Source of the DNA: Deltaproteobacteria bacterium
Lineage (GTDB): Bacteria > Desulfobacterota > Binatia > Bin18
Assembly (NCBI GenBank): GCA_009692435.1
Contig: SHZE01000007.1
Coordinates: 1 to 51,315 of the forward strand
DNA length: 51,315 bases
Direction of reading: 5' to 3'
The position numbers and the translations under genes are program-made. Numbering within the stretch: the stretch's first letter is position 1; every line of letters starts with the position of its first letter. Of this stretch, positions 43,324-51,315 are shown piece by piece. The notes below the pieces were generated by a model. That model saw nothing but the letters and a program-made list of their open reading frames with translations. It was not told the origin of the DNA and ran no database searches.

Positions 43324-45741
43324 TTACTGGGCTGCTGGTTTTTCCGGTGTTGGCGGAGGCGCGAGTTCACTCTCGGCGGGCGTTGTCTTCTGGTAAGACC
43401 CCTGCCTCCGACCGATCAACTCCTTGAGCCCCCGAATCCGGTCCTCGAATTCCGCTGTCACCGACTGAGCCTCCTCGCGGTCGCGAATCACGTGAGGGGT
43501 AATCAAGATAATCAACTCGGTCCGAGTCATCTGCTCGTCCTCCGTGCGAAAGAGGCGGCCCAGCACGGGAATGTCCATCAGAAACGGGACCCCACTGCGC
43601 GAGCGTAGCAGTTGATCGTCAATAATGCCGCCGATCAATACCGATTGTCCGTCTTGCACGACCACCGTCGTTTCCGCTTGCCGCGAGGAGAAACTTGGCG
43701 AATTCGTGGCGCCAAAGATTTTGGCGCTCACCGCGCTGACCTCTTGGGTGATCTCCATATTCACCAGGCCGGCGGAATTGATTTGCGGCAGGATGGTGAG
43801 AATTTTTCCGGTATCGCGGTATTGCACACTCGAGAAGACCCGGTCCGTGTTGCTGCTGGAAAAATTTTGTTGCGTTGAGGTGAGGATGGGGATTTCTTCA
43901 CCAATTTGAATATAGGCCTCACGATTGTCGGCCGCGATTATGTGCGGAGTAGACAGACTTTTCACGTTCGAACGAGACGCCAGGGCATTGATGAGCACCA
44001 GAAACTGCCTGCGGTCGGTAATAAAAGAGAAGAGACCACCGCCACCAATGTTCACCCCCTTCTTCGCGGCCCGCAACAGGGAATCAGTGTTGATGTCGGG
44101 CGGATCCGACTTTACCCCACCCGAAGACGGGGTCGGGTTATCAGGGTCATCTACCGGAAGTTCGCCGAGCACTTTGTTGATCCCGCCGGTAGCCATGGCG
44201 TATTCCACACCAAATTTGAGTTCGCCATTCAGACTAATCTCGGCGATCATTGTTTCAATCAATACTTGGCGCGGGACGACATCAAGTTTTTGTAGAACCT
44301 CTTTAATCATCGCGTAATCTCGCGCGGTGGCGAGGATAATCAACGAGTTCGTGCTTTCATTCGCGACGATGTTCACCTCTTCCTTGAAAATCGGCCTCTC
44401 GCCTTCTTTCGGAGCGATCAACACCGTTTGGGTACCACCACCGCCTCCACCACCGCCTCCACTCCGGCTCCCACGTCGGCCTCCACTACTCCCTAAACCA
44501 CCACCGCCTCCTCCTAAACCACCACCGCCTCCTAGCCCACCGCTCCTACTCCTGCTCCTGCCACTCCCCCCTTCGGATCCACTCAAACCTGAGTCTCCTA
44601 TTCCTCCACTGCTACTCCGTCCCCCGCTTTCCCCTTGGGAGCCTCGTCGGCTGCTCTTTCCACTTCCTCCTCCACCACCATCACCGCCATAGAGTTCCCC
44701 CAAGACTTCCGCCAACTCAATCGCTTTGGCATTTTCCACGGCATAGACATGCACGATCCTCCCACCACCTTTTTCCGGTGGGACATCCAGGATCTTGATC
44801 CATTTTTTCACTTCCGCTTGGAGTTCAGTATTAAATGCGATCACAACGATCGAGTTCAGCCGCGCGAGAGGGATGACAAAGACTCCCCGTTCAGTCGCTG
44901 CCTTCGGCGTCACTCCGTACGGTTCGAGAATCCCTTTCAATTCATCGCCGAGATCGTCGACGTTAGCGTTTTCCACGCGATAGACCTCGGCATGCAGGTC
45001 GCGGAAGGTGTCCACATCAAACGTCTGGACCAGTTCCTTGAGACGGTCAACGTTGGTCGCTAAGTCGGAAATGATGACCAAGTTCGCCCGTGGGTAGGCG
45101 ATCACATCTCCCCCTGGCGACACGAACGGCTGCAGCACCTTGGCCATCTCTTCCGCCGCCAAGTGTTCAACCTTGACTAACTCAAGGATGAATCGATCCT
45201 CATTCCTCGCCGAGATACGAGTCTCGTCCTTATGGGAGAGGAGAACCCTGGTTTTCGCTTCACCAACGGGGGCAATTTGATAGAGGTTCCCGACCTTGAC
45301 CGCCGTAATGCCATTCGCTCGCAAAATCTGGTGAAAGATCGGAAACAAATCTCGCCCAGCAATTCGACCCGTGGTGCGAATCGTCACTTGCCCCTGGACT
45401 CGCGGGTCAATGGTGTAGCTGATGTCTAATGCGGTCGCGAGGCTATGAATAACCTCGCGGATATCCGCTCCTTCAAAATTGAGCACCACCGCCTCATCAC
45501 CGCTGGGGGCAGCAACCGGAGCCTCGGTCTCTGCTTTAGGTGGCTGAGCCGCTTTAGGTGGCTGAGCCGTGGGGATGGCATTAAGTGGTGCAGGCCTGGG
45601 GACCGGCACCGTCCCCCTCCTAGGTGGTCTTTTTTGTGGTGGGGTTTGCTGCGCCCATACTGGCAAGGGCGTGAGAATCCACGCCAACATCAGCGTAGAT
45701 AGCCATCGCAGAGTTCTTCGTTTCTTCATATGCCACGGCAT
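43324..45741 (-). CDS. gspD: type II secretion secretin GspD
   Basis: 805 residues from ATG 45741, one base after the gspC stop. Signal peptide (LMLAWILTPLPVWA), Pro-rich linker, N0 domain (VVLNFEGADIREVIHSLATAL, DPRVQGQVTI), N1 (VKVEHLAAEEMAKVLQPFVSP), N2 (YRVENANVDDLGDELKGIL), N3, and the C-terminal secretin pore (VLIETMIAEISL, RQAETTVVVQDGQSVLIGGII, VPFLMDIPVLGRLFR, ELIILITPHVI). Unusual: N3 is interrupted by about 85 residues that are almost only Gly, Ser and Arg (44430-44690), longer than the usual N3 loop. The end is Pro-rich, without an obvious pilotin-binding helix. It forms the outer-membrane channel for folded proteins. Confidence 0.95.
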   Translation of the reverse strand: MPWHMKKRRTLRWLSTLMLAWILTPLPVWAQQTPPQKRPPRRGTVPVPRPAPLNAIPTAQPPKAAQPPKAETEAPVAAPSGDEAVVLNFEGADIREVIHSLATALDISYTIDPRVQGQVTIRTTGRIAGRDLFPIFHQILRANGITAVKVGNLYQIAPVGEAKTRVLLSHKDETRISARNEDRFILELVKVEHLAAEEMAKVLQPFVSPGGDVIAYPRANLVIISDLATNVDRLKELVQTFDVDTFRDLHAEVYRVENANVDDLGDELKGILEPYGVTPKAATERGVFVIPLARLNSIVVIAFNTELQAEVKKWIKILDVPPEKGGGRIVHVYAVENAKAIELAEVLGELYGGDGGGGGSGKSSRRGSQGESGGRSSSGGIGDSGLSGSEGGSGRSRSRSGGLGGGGGLGGGGGGLGSSGGRRGSRSGGGGGGGGGTQTVLIAPKEGERPIFKEEVNIVANESTNSLIILATARDYAMIKEVLQKLDVVPRQVLIETMIAEISLNGELKFGVEYAMATGGINKVLGELPVDDPDNPTPSSGGVKSDPPDINTDSLLRAAKKGVNIGGGGLFSFITDRRQFLVLINALASRSNVKSLSTPHIIAADNREAYIQIGEEIPILTSTQQNFSSSNTDRVFSSVQYRDTGKILTILPQINSAGLVNMEITQEVSAVSAKIFGATNSPSFSSRQAETTVVVQDGQSVLIGGIIDDQLLRSRSGVPFLMDIPVLGRLFRTEDEQMTRTELIILITPHVIRDREEAQSVTAEFEDRIRGLKELIGRRQGSYQKTTPAESELAPPPTPEKPAAQ
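44435..44690 (+). repeat. low-complexity Gly/Ser/Arg coding stretch in gspD
   Basis: CACCGCCTCC- and CTCCTA-like words repeated many times. On the coding strand it gives runs such as GGGGGLGGGGGG and GSGRSRSRSGG between two halves of the N3 domain. Base usage differs from the rest of gspD, so it probably expanded by slippage, always in frame. Confidence 0.8.
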
Positions 45742-45742
45742 C

Positions 45743-46504
45743 CTATTCTTCTTCCTCTCCTTGGTCTTCAATGTTCTCCCCACGTGATCTCGCCTCGTCA
45801 ATCGCAGCCCGCCGTCGAATCTGCCGTAGCCGTTGTTGTATTTGTTGGATGTTCTCACGTAACGCTTGTGTCTCTTCTTGCGAAGCATTGGCGCCATCGG
45901 GATTTTGCGCAGGATCAAGGCCTCCTTCACCCGGAGGAAGGTCTCGAGTATGGCCTTGTGGAAGGCCCGCTTGTGGGTCAGGGGCCATCATCGTCGGAGC
46001 TTGGGCGGCAAGTCCACTCTCAAGGATGGCCAGGGCCAAAGTCACCTCGCCCCCACTAGCTCCCAAGCCTAATTTCACCTCTGTCGGTGTCACGGATACG
46101 AGTTGGTATTCACCAAGCGTATCCCCTTGCTTCACTCGGACCGCCTTCCCGCCTTGCGTGGCATCGGTGAACATCGCTTCCGTGCGGCTGCGAGAAAGCA
46201 CTATGCCAACCAGTTTCAGATGCGACGGGGGGGGCACCGGTGGTTTCTCCTCCGTAGTAGTAACCACATCCACATGGCCACGATTAGGATCGAAGAGGTT
46301 TTTTGCGGCAATGATCTCTACTTGTGGGGCCAAGCTCTCCGGAGTCGTGCGCGCCGCGGGATGCGGTTGAGGAACCTTCCCCGGGGCTGGCGCGGAGGAA
46401 GAGACCGGCGGAGGCAAAGGACGCCGCCAGGCCACGCCAATCTGCCACAGGAGCAGAAGCGCGACAACACCAAGGGTGATCTCTAAGGCACGTCGGATTC
46501 GCAT
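45743..46504 (-). CDS. gspC: type II secretion protein GspC
   Basis: 253 residues. One N-terminal membrane helix (about 8-26), a Pro-rich linker, then the HR domain starting IIAAKNLFDPNRG with LKLVGIVLSRSRTEAMF, KAVRVKQGDTLGEYQLVSVTPTEVKL, which contacts GspD N0. In place of the PDZ domain found in many GspC proteins, the C-terminus (about 205-253) is a coiled coil (ETQALRENIQQIQQRLRQI) with an acidic end. That variant is known for some GspC proteins. It lies 19 bases after gspM and one base before gspD, so it belongs to one operon. Confidence 0.88.
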   Translation of the reverse strand: MRIRRALEITLGVVALLLLWQIGVAWRRPLPPPVSSSAPAPGKVPQPHPAARTTPESLAPQVEIIAAKNLFDPNRGHVDVVTTTEEKPPVPPPSHLKLVGIVLSRSRTEAMFTDATQGGKAVRVKQGDTLGEYQLVSVTPTEVKLGLGASGGEVTLALAILESGLAAQAPTMMAPDPQAGLPQGHTRDLPPGEGGLDPAQNPDGANASQEETQALRENIQQIQQRLRQIRRRAAIDEARSRGENIEDQGEEEE

Positions 46505-46523
46505 GGCTCGCTCACTGTGGCGC

Positions 46524-47138
46524 TTATGCCCCAGCTCCTTGCATGACGCCCCCGACTTCCAGCGTCACGGTCAGCGGGGGCGCTTTGACGGCTCCTTGTC
46601 CCGGTTGTTGTACCATCCGCAAGCTGTAGGCGCCACGCACTTCAAGCGATGCGAGCGTCAGAAACCAGTCGTCATACTCAACCCCCGCCGCGAATTTCGC
46701 GATGGCCGGTAAGTCTCCACGCAAGGTCATTTGCACGGTTGTCTTACGAAAATCGCCCACGGCTTCATCGTGTAAGGCAACGGTCGAGAGCACCTCTAGC
46801 CCACTCGTACTCGCAATATGCTGTAACCGCTCTTGGAGACGGGAGGCGGCTAGGGCCGGTGTCTCCCCTGGAACAAATCGTTCCTGTGAAGCTTTCATCC
46901 GTTGCCGCAATTGCGTCACTTGTTGTTCCGCTTGAGGCGCGCGGTCTCGCACGCGTACCATCTTGGCGATGGTCTCCGTCTGTTGAGCAATTTGGTCCTC
47001 AAGTCGCTGCGTGTAGGCGCGATAAGGCCGCACGATCCCATGGAACAGCGCCGTCACCACAAACAGCAGAAGGACGAGGCCCACGAGCATCCGTTCACGC
47101 CACGCTAAGCGGTGCCAAAATTGGGTTATTCTTTGCAT
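46524..47138 (-). CDS. gspM: type II secretion protein GspM
   Basis: 204 residues: a short cytoplasmic N-terminus, one membrane helix (MLVGLVLLLFVVTALF), a coiled-coil segment (about 40-85) and a small ferredoxin-like periplasmic domain (LEVLSTVALHDEAVGDFRKTTVQMTLRGDLPAIAKFAAGVE). This is the layout of GspM/PilO-like platform proteins that pair with GspL. It overlaps the gspL 3' end by 13 bases, as expected for partners made together. The identification rests on layout and position more than on strong motifs. Confidence 0.8.
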   Translation of the reverse strand: MQRITQFWHRLAWRERMLVGLVLLLFVVTALFHGIVRPYRAYTQRLEDQIAQQTETIAKMVRVRDRAPQAEQQVTQLRQRMKASQERFVPGETPALAASRLQERLQHIASTSGLEVLSTVALHDEAVGDFRKTTVQMTLRGDLPAIAKFAAGVEYDDWFLTLASLEVRGAYSLRMVQQPGQGAVKAPPLTVTLEVGGVMQGAGA

Positions 47139-48577
47139 GGCTCAGCCTGGGCTCCCAGTGTGAAGGTTTCCCCCTGAGGCGTTCTGGTAAACGGGGCTTT
47201 CGGTGCGACATTGCGCAGACACGGGGAGTTCTCAAGGTCAGCCAAGAGATCGGCCGCCGATTTTACCCCATCGCCTTCGGTTCCCCCCTCCTTCGGAGAG
47301 AGGTTCAGGCCACTCATTTCGATATCGCCATCCTTGTAACGAAAATGATTGAGATAAAAACGTTCGGGGAGGACTTCGGTCAGGCTTTTCAGAATCAACA
47401 CAACTTTTTTTTGCGTGACCCCATCAAGCCTCTTCAATCGAGCTTGGAGTTTGGCGCCTTCGTCTTCTTGGGCTTGCACCTGTCCCACGGGCTCTTGCAA
47501 ACTCGCCTGCTGTGCGGCAAGCGTTCGTAACATCCGTTTTTGTTGCACCCAGGCACTGGCGAACCACACCAGACACAGGACCGCGATCACGCCTCCTAAT
47601 ATGAAGGTAAACGGCGACACACGCTTTTCACGCTGGGCACGCCGATCCTTGGGCAGCAGGTTGACCGCCTCTATACCTTCGCCAATCGCTTGTAATGCGG
47701 CTCCGAGCGCCGGCAAAGCGGCGAGCGGCAGCATCTCCTCGGTAGAGAGTGTGAAATGCGTGGCCGTCAACGCTTGCAAATCATGCGACGCGTCCACCAG
47801 CAACGGTAACGTGTCATGCGCACCATCAAGAAACACAAGGGCTTCGCTCGTCGGCACGCCGGGAAAACTGCGCATGAGAGTTTGGGCCAGTAACTCGTCA
47901 AGTTCCGCTTTACTCACATTCGGCGTCAGCGATACCATGTGACTCGCCACCAGACGCCGGCCTCCAATACTATCGAGTTCCACCCAGCCGTCCTCGTGAA
48001 CCACGAGGAGGCACGGGGCCTGTAGGGAGGCGTGGCAAAACGCCAAGGCGCTCGTCAAAGCGGCACTGCTCAGCGTGACCGTTCGCGGGCGAAGCTGAAA
48101 TTGCTGAAGTGTGGCCAGATACGCTTCGATTTCTTGGCGCCCAAACGCAAACAGCGTGACCTCAATCCGCTTCTCTTCCGTCCCGACATCGAAGGTAATG
48201 TAGTCGGTGAAGACGTCGTCTTTGGAAATGGAGAGTAAGCGGTCGCTCTGATAGTCGATCACATCTGGCAAGACGTCGCGCGCCGTTTCAGGAACCACCA
48301 AGCGACCAACGTACGCGGCTCGTCGCGGCAGGGAGAGGACCACCTGGTCAGGAACGACCTCCATCTCTTGGAGAAAGAGCCCTAACACACGCGCGAATTC
48401 ATCAAACCGTTCCGGGCCGGCATCCGGCAAAGGGGTGGTTTTGGCGCTCAGGAGCGAGACGTTCACAAATCGCTTCGCGACATGCACGAAGCTCACATCT
48501 TGTAATCCGATGGCAATCCCGAGTCCGTGCAGAAAATCGGCTTTCGCCAGCCGTTGCATTGTGGCGCGTAGTTCCAC
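47126..48577 (-). CDS. gspL: type II secretion protein GspL (PilM-PilN-like fusion)
   Basis: 483 residues. The cytoplasmic actin-like part (about 1-310) has VSLLSAKTTPLP, VVLSLPRRAAYVGRLVVPE and YQSDRLLSISKDDVFTDY, much like PilM. One membrane helix follows (FILGGVIAVLCLVWFASAW), then a coiled coil and a small periplasmic domain (VVLILKSLTEVLPERFYLNHFRYKDGDIEMSGL), much like PilN. GspL recruits the GspE ATPase to the platform. The GTG start at 48577 follows GGGGAGG. It lies 33 bases after gspG. The two halves resemble type IV pilus proteins, so a pilus-like assignment is conceivable, but the gspC-gspD context favours T2SS. Confidence 0.85.
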   Translation of the reverse strand: MELRATMQRLAKADFLHGLGIAIGLQDVSFVHVAKRFVNVSLLSAKTTPLPDAGPERFDEFARVLGLFLQEMEVVPDQVVLSLPRRAAYVGRLVVPETARDVLPDVIDYQSDRLLSISKDDVFTDYITFDVGTEEKRIEVTLFAFGRQEIEAYLATLQQFQLRPRTVTLSSAALTSALAFCHASLQAPCLLVVHEDGWVELDSIGGRRLVASHMVSLTPNVSKAELDELLAQTLMRSFPGVPTSEALVFLDGAHDTLPLLVDASHDLQALTATHFTLSTEEMLPLAALPALGAALQAIGEGIEAVNLLPKDRRAQREKRVSPFTFILGGVIAVLCLVWFASAWVQQKRMLRTLAAQQASLQEPVGQVQAQEDEGAKLQARLKRLDGVTQKKVVLILKSLTEVLPERFYLNHFRYKDGDIEMSGLNLSPKEGGTEGDGVKSAADLLADLENSPCLRNVAPKAPFTRTPQGETFTLGAQAEPCKE

Positions 48578-48609
48578 TCATCCTCCCCAACACACATTCA
48601 ACACGTACG

Positions 48610-49026
48610 CTATCCAGGAACATCCGCGTTCAGATCGCTACCACCACTCGTGCCATCAGCTCCGTGCGAAAGCAAATCGTAGGGGCCACTCTCGCCGGGA
48701 CTGCGGTACACATAGACATGATCCCACGGATCCACGGGAACATCTTTTTTCAGATAGGGCCCATCCCAGCGCGCGAGGCCCCCTGGATTCTGACGTAACG
48801 CCTGCAACCCTTCTTGGGAATTTGGATAACGCCCGACATCAAGCTTGAACATGTCTAACGCGGTTCCTAACTCGGACATCTGCGTGCGGGCAATTTTCGG
48901 TCTTTGTTTCGCTTCCGTCCCAATAAGAGCTGGAGCAACGAGCGCCACCAACATGCCGAGGATCGCCATTACTACCAGCAATTCAATCAAAGTAAACCCT
49001 GCTTCCGTACGGTTCCGACCAGACAT
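48610..49026 (-). CDS. gspG: major pseudopilin GspG
   Basis: 138 residues from ATG 49026, nine bases after AGGAGG. Prepilin peptidase site G-FTLIELLVVMAILGML, with cleavage after Gly10 and Glu5 of the mature protein present. The globular domain has the GspG signature GRYPNSQEGLQALRQNP, WDGPYLKKDVPVDPWDHVYVYRSPG and the calcium-loop-like end YDLLSHGADGTSGGSDLNADV. It forms the pseudopilus that pushes substrates through GspD. No minor pseudopilins (H, I, J, K) or prepilin peptidase lie in this window. Confidence 0.96.
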   Translation of the reverse strand: MSGRNRTEAGFTLIELLVVMAILGMLVALVAPALIGTEAKQRPKIARTQMSELGTALDMFKLDVGRYPNSQEGLQALRQNPGGLARWDGPYLKKDVPVDPWDHVYVYRSPGESGPYDLLSHGADGTSGGSDLNADVPG

Positions 49027-49051
49027 CGCCAACTTCCTCCTGACGTATTTT

Positions 49052-50299
49052 TTAGAAAGCTAAATCATTCATGCTGAAGATGCCTAACAACATCGCCACC
49101 ACCACAAACCCGACGATGAGTCCCATCACCACGATGAGCAACGGTTCCACCATCGAGACCAACTGTCGCAGTTGATTATGCGTCTCTTTTTCGTAGTACT
49201 CGGAAACGCGCATGAGCATGTCATCAAGGCGTCCGGTCTCTTCGCCGACACTCACCATTTGTAATGCTAACGTCGGGAATGCACCACTGCGACCGAGTGG
49301 GATACCAATCCCCTGTCCTTCTCGTACCCCCACCCGCACGTCTTTCAATGCCTGACGAATCACTTGATTGCCAGCCACGGCTTCCACGACCTCCAGCGCT
49401 TGTAATAGCGGCACTCCACTCTTGACCAAAGTGCCCAAGGTGCGAGCAAAGTGTGCGACTTCTCGCTTCTGTATGAGATTGCCCAGCACGGGCATACGCA
49501 ACTGCCATCGATCCCACGCGAAGCGCCCCGATGGGGTCGCCAGATATTGCCGAAACCCAAGCCAACTGCCGACAATGATCAAGCCCAAGACCCACCAATA
49601 TGACCGCAGTCCACCACTAATCGCCAGGAGGAGTCTGGTCGCAGTCGGTAGGGCATCCCCCATGTCCTTGAAAAGGGTCGTAAATTTAGGCAGCACGAAT
49701 GTGAACATGAATACAATTGATAGCCCACCAACAATCACCAGAATCACCGGATAGGCAAGCGCCGATTTGATCTCATCTTGGACCTCTTGCGCACGCTCAA
49801 GATACTCGGCCAATCGCTGCAGCACCGTGTCAAGAAATCCGCCGACTTCTCCGGCCTTCACCATATTGACGTAGAGAGGTGGAAAAATCTTCGGAAATTC
49901 TTCCAGCGCTTCGGCCAACGATTTTCCTTGCTGGACCGATCGCAAGATTTGACTGATCGCCTGTTTGAGTTCTTCTTTATCAGCGAGGTTGCTCGCCACC
50001 GAGAGCGCACGGTCCAAAGGCAGCCCAGCGGAAATCAACGTCGCGAGTTCGCGCGTGAGAATTTGGAGATCACGCTGTTTCACTCTCCCGCGCCGTGGCA
50101 AAGAGGGCAGAGTCGCCAGTGCGAGTTTTCGCTGCGCTGCCCCCGGCTTCGCTTGCATCTGCCCGGGGTCGCCAATACGGAGCGGGACGTACCCCTGATC
50201 TTGGAGGCGGGAAGCAACGATCCGCTCCTCACTCGCCTCCATCATGCCCTCAACTAACTTCCCTTGAGGAGTCGCCGCTTGATAGTGGAATTGCGTCAT
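49052..50299 (-). CDS. gspF: type II secretion inner-membrane protein GspF
   Basis: 415 residues. Start FHYQAATPQGKLVEGMMEA is typical. Two T2SSF domains: LTRELATLISAGLPLDRAL with YVNMVKAGEVGGFLDTVL, and FARTLGTLVKSGVPLLQALEV with LQMVSVGEETGRLDDML. Three membrane helices lie at about 178-200, 230-250 and 385-410. It is the platform core that couples GspE to pseudopilus growth. It is the first T2SS gene in the operon order here. The usual upstream partner gspE is missing, replaced by the truncated monooxygenase gene 89 bases away. Confidence 0.96.
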   Translation of the reverse strand: MTQFHYQAATPQGKLVEGMMEASEERIVASRLQDQGYVPLRIGDPGQMQAKPGAAQRKLALATLPSLPRRGRVKQRDLQILTRELATLISAGLPLDRALSVASNLADKEELKQAISQILRSVQQGKSLAEALEEFPKIFPPLYVNMVKAGEVGGFLDTVLQRLAEYLERAQEVQDEIKSALAYPVILVIVGGLSIVFMFTFVLPKFTTLFKDMGDALPTATRLLLAISGGLRSYWWVLGLIIVGSWLGFRQYLATPSGRFAWDRWQLRMPVLGNLIQKREVAHFARTLGTLVKSGVPLLQALEVVEAVAGNQVIRQALKDVRVGVREGQGIGIPLGRSGAFPTLALQMVSVGEETGRLDDMLMRVSEYYEKETHNQLRQLVSMVEPLLIVVMGLIVGFVVVAMLLGIFSMNDLAF

Positions 50300-50388
50300 A
50301 CCCAGATTTTTGCTCCTCTTAGCCGATACCCGTCAGTGAGTTCGTTGTCAACGCAAGGATGCACCGACAGCCCGCACGACTGAGCGCC

Positions 50389-51174
50389 CTACCTTTTCTT
50401 CTCACCAGCACGGACGGAAGTACGCGGTGCCCGCCGTGAAACTTTCGCTTCGGCGGGGGTTCTTTCCTCATGCTGCCGGTATCGTGGCAAGATATGTGTT
50501 CCAAAAATTTCGAGTTGCTTGCGCAGTTCCTGTCGCGGCAGCAATCCCTGATCAAGCAACCAAGCAAACCATTCAGGGTTCGCGCTCTCCACTAATTCAT
50601 CCATCCCCTCACGCACGGCGTCCACGGACCCCGCGTAAATATACCGCGCGCGCTGCATGCGGTCCGTTGTCCACTCTTCAGGTAGGAGACGCGTCGTGCC
50701 AGCCGGATATTCAACTTCATCCTCCGGGAAACGAAAGGCTTCCCAGAAGCCGAAATGTCCCCAGAACCGTTTGTAGCCAACCCCAACCAAGCCTTGCTCC
50801 GCCAAGCGGTCAGCTGCGCGCACGCTATCGGCAAAATATATTTGCCGCAGCACTCCGATGTTTTGGCCAACCGCCAGCCAGCGTCCAGCACGACCCGCCT
50901 CTTCGGCATAGATTTGCGCCATCTGACGCAGTTGCTCGGGCCGAGACAATAAAATCATCGGCGTAATCTGCTCACGCGCGCACCAACGAATCGTCTCCGC
51001 GCTGGTCGAGAAGGCTTGAAACAGTGGGGGATGCGGCTTTTGATAGGGCTTCGGCACCACAAAGAGTTTCTGGAGACGCCCCTGGGCATCAACCTCACCG
51101 GGAGCGCCATAGCCTCTAGTCCACGTGTGAGCAGGCCACGCGGTTCCAGCCTCATACGGGTATGGGGTCAGGAC
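50389..51174 (-). pseudogene. LLM-class flavin-dependent monooxygenase, 5' end removed by an insertion sequence
   Basis: 261 codons remain, reading from VLTPYPYEAGTAWPAHTWTRGYG (just after an in-frame TAA at 51177-51175) to the stop at 50389. The TIM-barrel C-terminal half of the luciferase-like family is recognisable: VVPKPYQKPHPPLFQAFSTSAETIRWCAREQITPMIL, AVGQNIGVLRQIYF, and the late RARYIYAGSVDAVREGMDEL. Full proteins have about 370-400 residues, so about a third, with the N-terminal flavin and substrate-binding strands, is gone. A GTG at 51060 could start a fragment of 223 residues but would not give a whole barrel. The break coincides with the left end of an IS on the opposite strand. 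Confidence 0.8.
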
Positions 51175-51315
51175 TTACGCGTAAGGGCAAAAAATAGCAT
51201 TTTAGGGCAATGATTACCAAGAAGCAGTACGTCGAGTACCTGATCAGCACGCCCAAGAATTGTACGTGCACGTATTTGGCGGACCACTTGGAGGACGTGA
51301 GCCAGGATGTGGTCA
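51175..51315 (+). mobile_element. left end of an insertion sequence, running off the window
   Basis: From the point where the monooxygenase frame ends (51175), the sequence ACTTACGCGTAAGGGC opens what looks like an IS terminus, with a transposase start 35 bases inside. ACTTACGC-type ends are common among bacterial insertion sequences. The other end, the inverted repeat partner and the target duplication are outside the window, so the exact boundary is not proven. Confidence 0.6.
51210..51315 (+). CDS. transposase, N-terminal fragment (cut by window edge)
   Basis: ATG 51210 opens at least 35 codons (MITKKQYVEYLISTPKNC, then TCTYLADHLEDVSQDVV). The pattern YVEYLISTPKNxTCTxLADHLEDVSxDVV resembles the beginning of DDE transposases widespread in environmental bacteria and cyanobacteria (IS4/IS701-like). 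The catalytic residues lie beyond the edge, so the family cannot be fixed. It reads away from the interrupted monooxygenase gene. Confidence 0.6.
   Translation, partial: MITKKQYVEYLISTPKNCTCTYLADHLEDVSQDVV

Overview
The window looks like a chromosomal segment from an uncultured, Gram-negative (diderm) bacterium. It encodes a type II secretion secretin and inner-membrane platform, several lipoproteins with outer-envelope signatures, and an ABC-dependent surface polysaccharide exporter with a probable O-antigen ligase. Gene density is high, base composition is moderately GC-rich, and almost everything between about 3.8 kb and 51 kb is on the minus strand. The bacterial-type Pnkp, the PilM/PilN-like GspL, the flavin-dependent monooxygenase remnant and the heptanucleotide arrays together suggest a deltaproteobacterial-type or related environmental lineage. 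There is no rRNA, tRNA or taxonomic marker gene, so this placement is only inference.

Layout. (1) 0.2-3.6 kb, plus strand: a three-domain RNA repair enzyme (Pnkp) interrupted by two compensating single-base frameshifts, then a CsgG-like lipoprotein. (2) 3.8-8.6 kb, minus: a lipoprotein of the predicted-aminopeptidase family and a heterodimeric ABC exporter with one degenerate ATP site. They are separated and bordered by arrays of 7-bp repeats. (3) 9.0-36.9 kb, mostly minus: a large polysaccharide/glycolipid assembly region. It holds an O-antigen ligase/polymerase-like protein, a (frameshifted) GT39-like transferase, a polyprenyl-phosphate sugar-1-phosphate transferase that would prime synthesis, many GT2 and GT4 glycosyltransferases (three of them GT4-GT2 fusions), three methyltransferases, a GNAT acyltransferase, a PIG-L deacetylase and the Wzt ATPase. 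(4) 36.9-41.5 kb: a MITE-like palindrome, three exported proteins of unknown role with an unusual leader region, and the Wzm permease, which is separated from Wzt by those genes. (5) 41.6-50.3 kb: a TMTC-like membrane TPR protein and a type II secretion operon in the order gspF-G-L-M-C-D, without gspE or the minor pseudopilins. (6) 50.4-51.3 kb: a monooxygenase gene truncated by an insertion sequence that runs off the right edge.

How the genes fit together (inference): a sugar-1-phosphate is loaded on undecaprenyl phosphate by the priming transferase. GT2/GT4 enzymes extend it, and methyltransferases, the deacetylase and the acyltransferase decorate it. Wzm/Wzt flip the chain, with the Wzt C-terminal domain reading the chain end, and the ligase attaches it to the lipid A-core. 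The T2SS and the TMTC-like protein sit at the upstream end of the same minus-strand run and may handle exported, possibly glycosylated, proteins. The two strongest non-coding signals are the paired heptamer-repeat loci at about 4.8-5.0 kb and 8.65-9.02 kb, which share one architecture, and the 30-bp-armed inverted-repeat element at 37.4-37.55 kb.
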